Part shown: piece after piece, positions 63,901-64,000 of the stretch
How positions within the stretch are numbered: the stretch's first letter is position 1
How the letters are laid out: each line of letters begins with the position of its first letter
Assembly (NCBI RefSeq): GCF_006438845.1
Contig: NZ_RCZJ01000002.1
Location: 1,108,253-1,172,252 of the forward strand
From: Variovorax ginsengisoli
Lineage (GTDB): Bacteria; Pseudomonadota; Gammaproteobacteria; Burkholderiales; Burkholderiaceae_C
Direction: 5' to 3'
Length of the DNA: 64,000 bases
Made by a program: the position numbers and the translations under genes
Notes under the pieces: generated by a model
Told to the model about the DNA's origin: nothing
What the model saw: only the letters and a program-made list of their open reading frames with translations
Database searches by the model: none

Positions 63901-64000
63901 TTCACGCCGGCCGTGACCTGACGCTGTCGCTGGGCGGCAATCTGTACAACACCCGCACCCTGGAAGCGGTCGGCACGCTGCGTGTCGATGCGGGGAGCAT
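60948..64000 (+). CDS. Filamentous-haemagglutinin-like two-partner secretion exoprotein (TpsA), 5' part
   Basis: The frame is open from the ATG at 60948 to the window edge (over 1,000 codons) and has no stop, so the gene is cut. The N-terminus has an extended signal peptide region (MNKHLHRIVFNAARGTRM) with a hydrophobic core and cleavage LHA-Q near residue 55. The TPS domain (about 65-190) has ANPAGI and GGGFINASRATLTTG, close to the NPNG motif of FHA. The rest is a long beta-helix of about 20-residue repeats (LDNTGG, GDLLN). TpsB should secrete it to the cell surface as an adhesin or contact-dependent toxin; the C-terminus that would decide this is outside the window. A GGGAGA ribosome site is present. 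Confidence 0.93.
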   Translation, partial: MNKHLHRIVFNAARGTRMVVQETARSCGKAGSGAIGAVLSVAALAGALMSAPLHAQIVADPSAPGRQRPTVLAAPNGVPLVNIQTPSAAGVSRNTYSQFDVQRNGVVLNNSRTNAQTQLGGWVQGNPWLAGGSARVILNEVNSANPSQLRGYVEVAGPRSEVIIANPAGIQVDGGGFINASRATLTTGAPQFGAQGSLDAFAVRGGSVRIDGAGLDASKTDYAAILARAVEVNAGIWANELKVVAGANQVSADAAQSSPTAANGATPAFALDVAALGGMYAGKITLVGTEAGVGVRNAGHIGAGAGGLVVTAAGRLENKGTLEGAKVELSSASDIDNRGGTIRQAGTRELAITAPVLSNTAGGFIGAEPVAQPDPWAPGTGAGDAGGNTGSGTVTPTVGTGTTTGTATLASGEPAPLQPAPATGPGAIVAAGSVLNDGGRIYAGGEIALNTPRIDNTGGSLAVGTMAVTGERFSNAGGTLNVSRAFSADVGRFDNTGGTLNAGSLDITATGDLLNVDGTLTGTGDVKLFAGGDLDNTRGAIATDAALDLRAASMRNSGTVRAATDATLVVRDALVNDGAITAGGHTAIVVGSLQSGAAGVLGAGVQRDGTLGTAGDLSVTATRGLTAHGTNLSAGNATLQGASVDLSGSKTSAKDLTVTATQGDVTTSQATLVASRVLAVTANAQATQSLVNVGGVLNAGQLRIDAANVSNTNGGEVVQRGAGKARVTVGGTLDNTGGVIGTADGSVAALAVVAQNIVNRSGSISADGDLDLRSGSETINDGGTLRANGSVALNTAGRLSNIGGVIEAAGDAATLQVQASALDNTDGRIANAGGGDTRLVADSIVNARATSDKGTGLIAANGSLRIEATSLDNRAGAMVSSGGALALAVTDAVTNRGLIATDSALAFDQASARLDNAAGEISAAGATQITVREVVNDGGRIATLDGSGADLSLSAQSLSNVNGTLASDRDLRLMLPGGYASSGMVHAGRDLTLSLGGNLYNTRTLEAVGTLRVDAGS

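Overview
The window looks like chromosomal DNA of a high-GC betaproteobacterium, most likely Burkholderiales, family Comamonadaceae, close to Variovorax. The grounds are the order mnmG-rsmG-lysE family-parA-hydrolase-parB, the family matches of nearly every gene, the strong GC-rich codon use, and two copies of a GC-rich intergenic repeat that I associate with this family. This placement is an inference from gene content; no 16S gene is present. I saw no rRNA, tRNA, CRISPR array, insertion sequence or prophage.

Left part (1-16.5 kb), mostly minus strand: a secreted protein, a membrane metallophosphoesterase, a phasin-like protein with a TTGCTGCA inverted repeat upstream, a PagL-like lipid A deacylase, a two-gene DNA repair unit (radical SAM protein plus a UdgX uracil-DNA glycosylase fusion), a three-gene operon equivalent to E. 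coli ybhP-clsB-ybhN, a Spy-like periplasmic protein, a thioredoxin-like protein, and a polyamine-type ABC importer operon ending in an Asp/Glu/hydantoin racemase-like gene.

Envelope module (16.5-27.6 kb): a transglycosylase, an exosortase-family protein and a VIT/VWA protein with a PEP-CTERM-like tail run left. creD and a class A penicillin-binding protein run right, and creBC follows convergently. The shared intergenic region between the VIT/VWA gene and creD carries a perfect TTCAC-N6-TTCAC CreB tag, so CreBC probably controls both arms.

Centre (27.6-28.2 kb): an AT-richer gap of about 545 bp with TAG-triplet repeats, DnaA-box-like sites and inverted repeats. It looks like a replication origin. 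Genes to its left lean to the minus strand and genes to its right to the plus strand. Two parS sites (in mnmG and rsmG) and parAB lie 12-17 kb away, and minCDE is also close.

Right part (28.2-58 kb): a TerB-like protein, a copper module (cueR, copZ, copA with twin CueR operators), a two-component system, an old yellow enzyme, an iron-sulfur photolyase, a glutathione transferase, stress and transglutaminase-like proteins, the mnmG-rsmG-par cluster, a D-lactate dehydrogenase-like flavoenzyme, a PduO cobalamin adenosyltransferase, an RcnB-like protein, a large GspE/PilB-type ATPase, minCDE, a uracil permease, a hotdog thioesterase, an AsmA-like protein and acetoacetyl-CoA synthetase.

Right end (58-64 kb): a two-partner secretion locus (TpsB transporter, a lipoprotein, then the start of a very large filamentous-haemagglutinin-like TpsA that runs off the window), preceded by an unusually AT-rich leader with adjacent palindromes.
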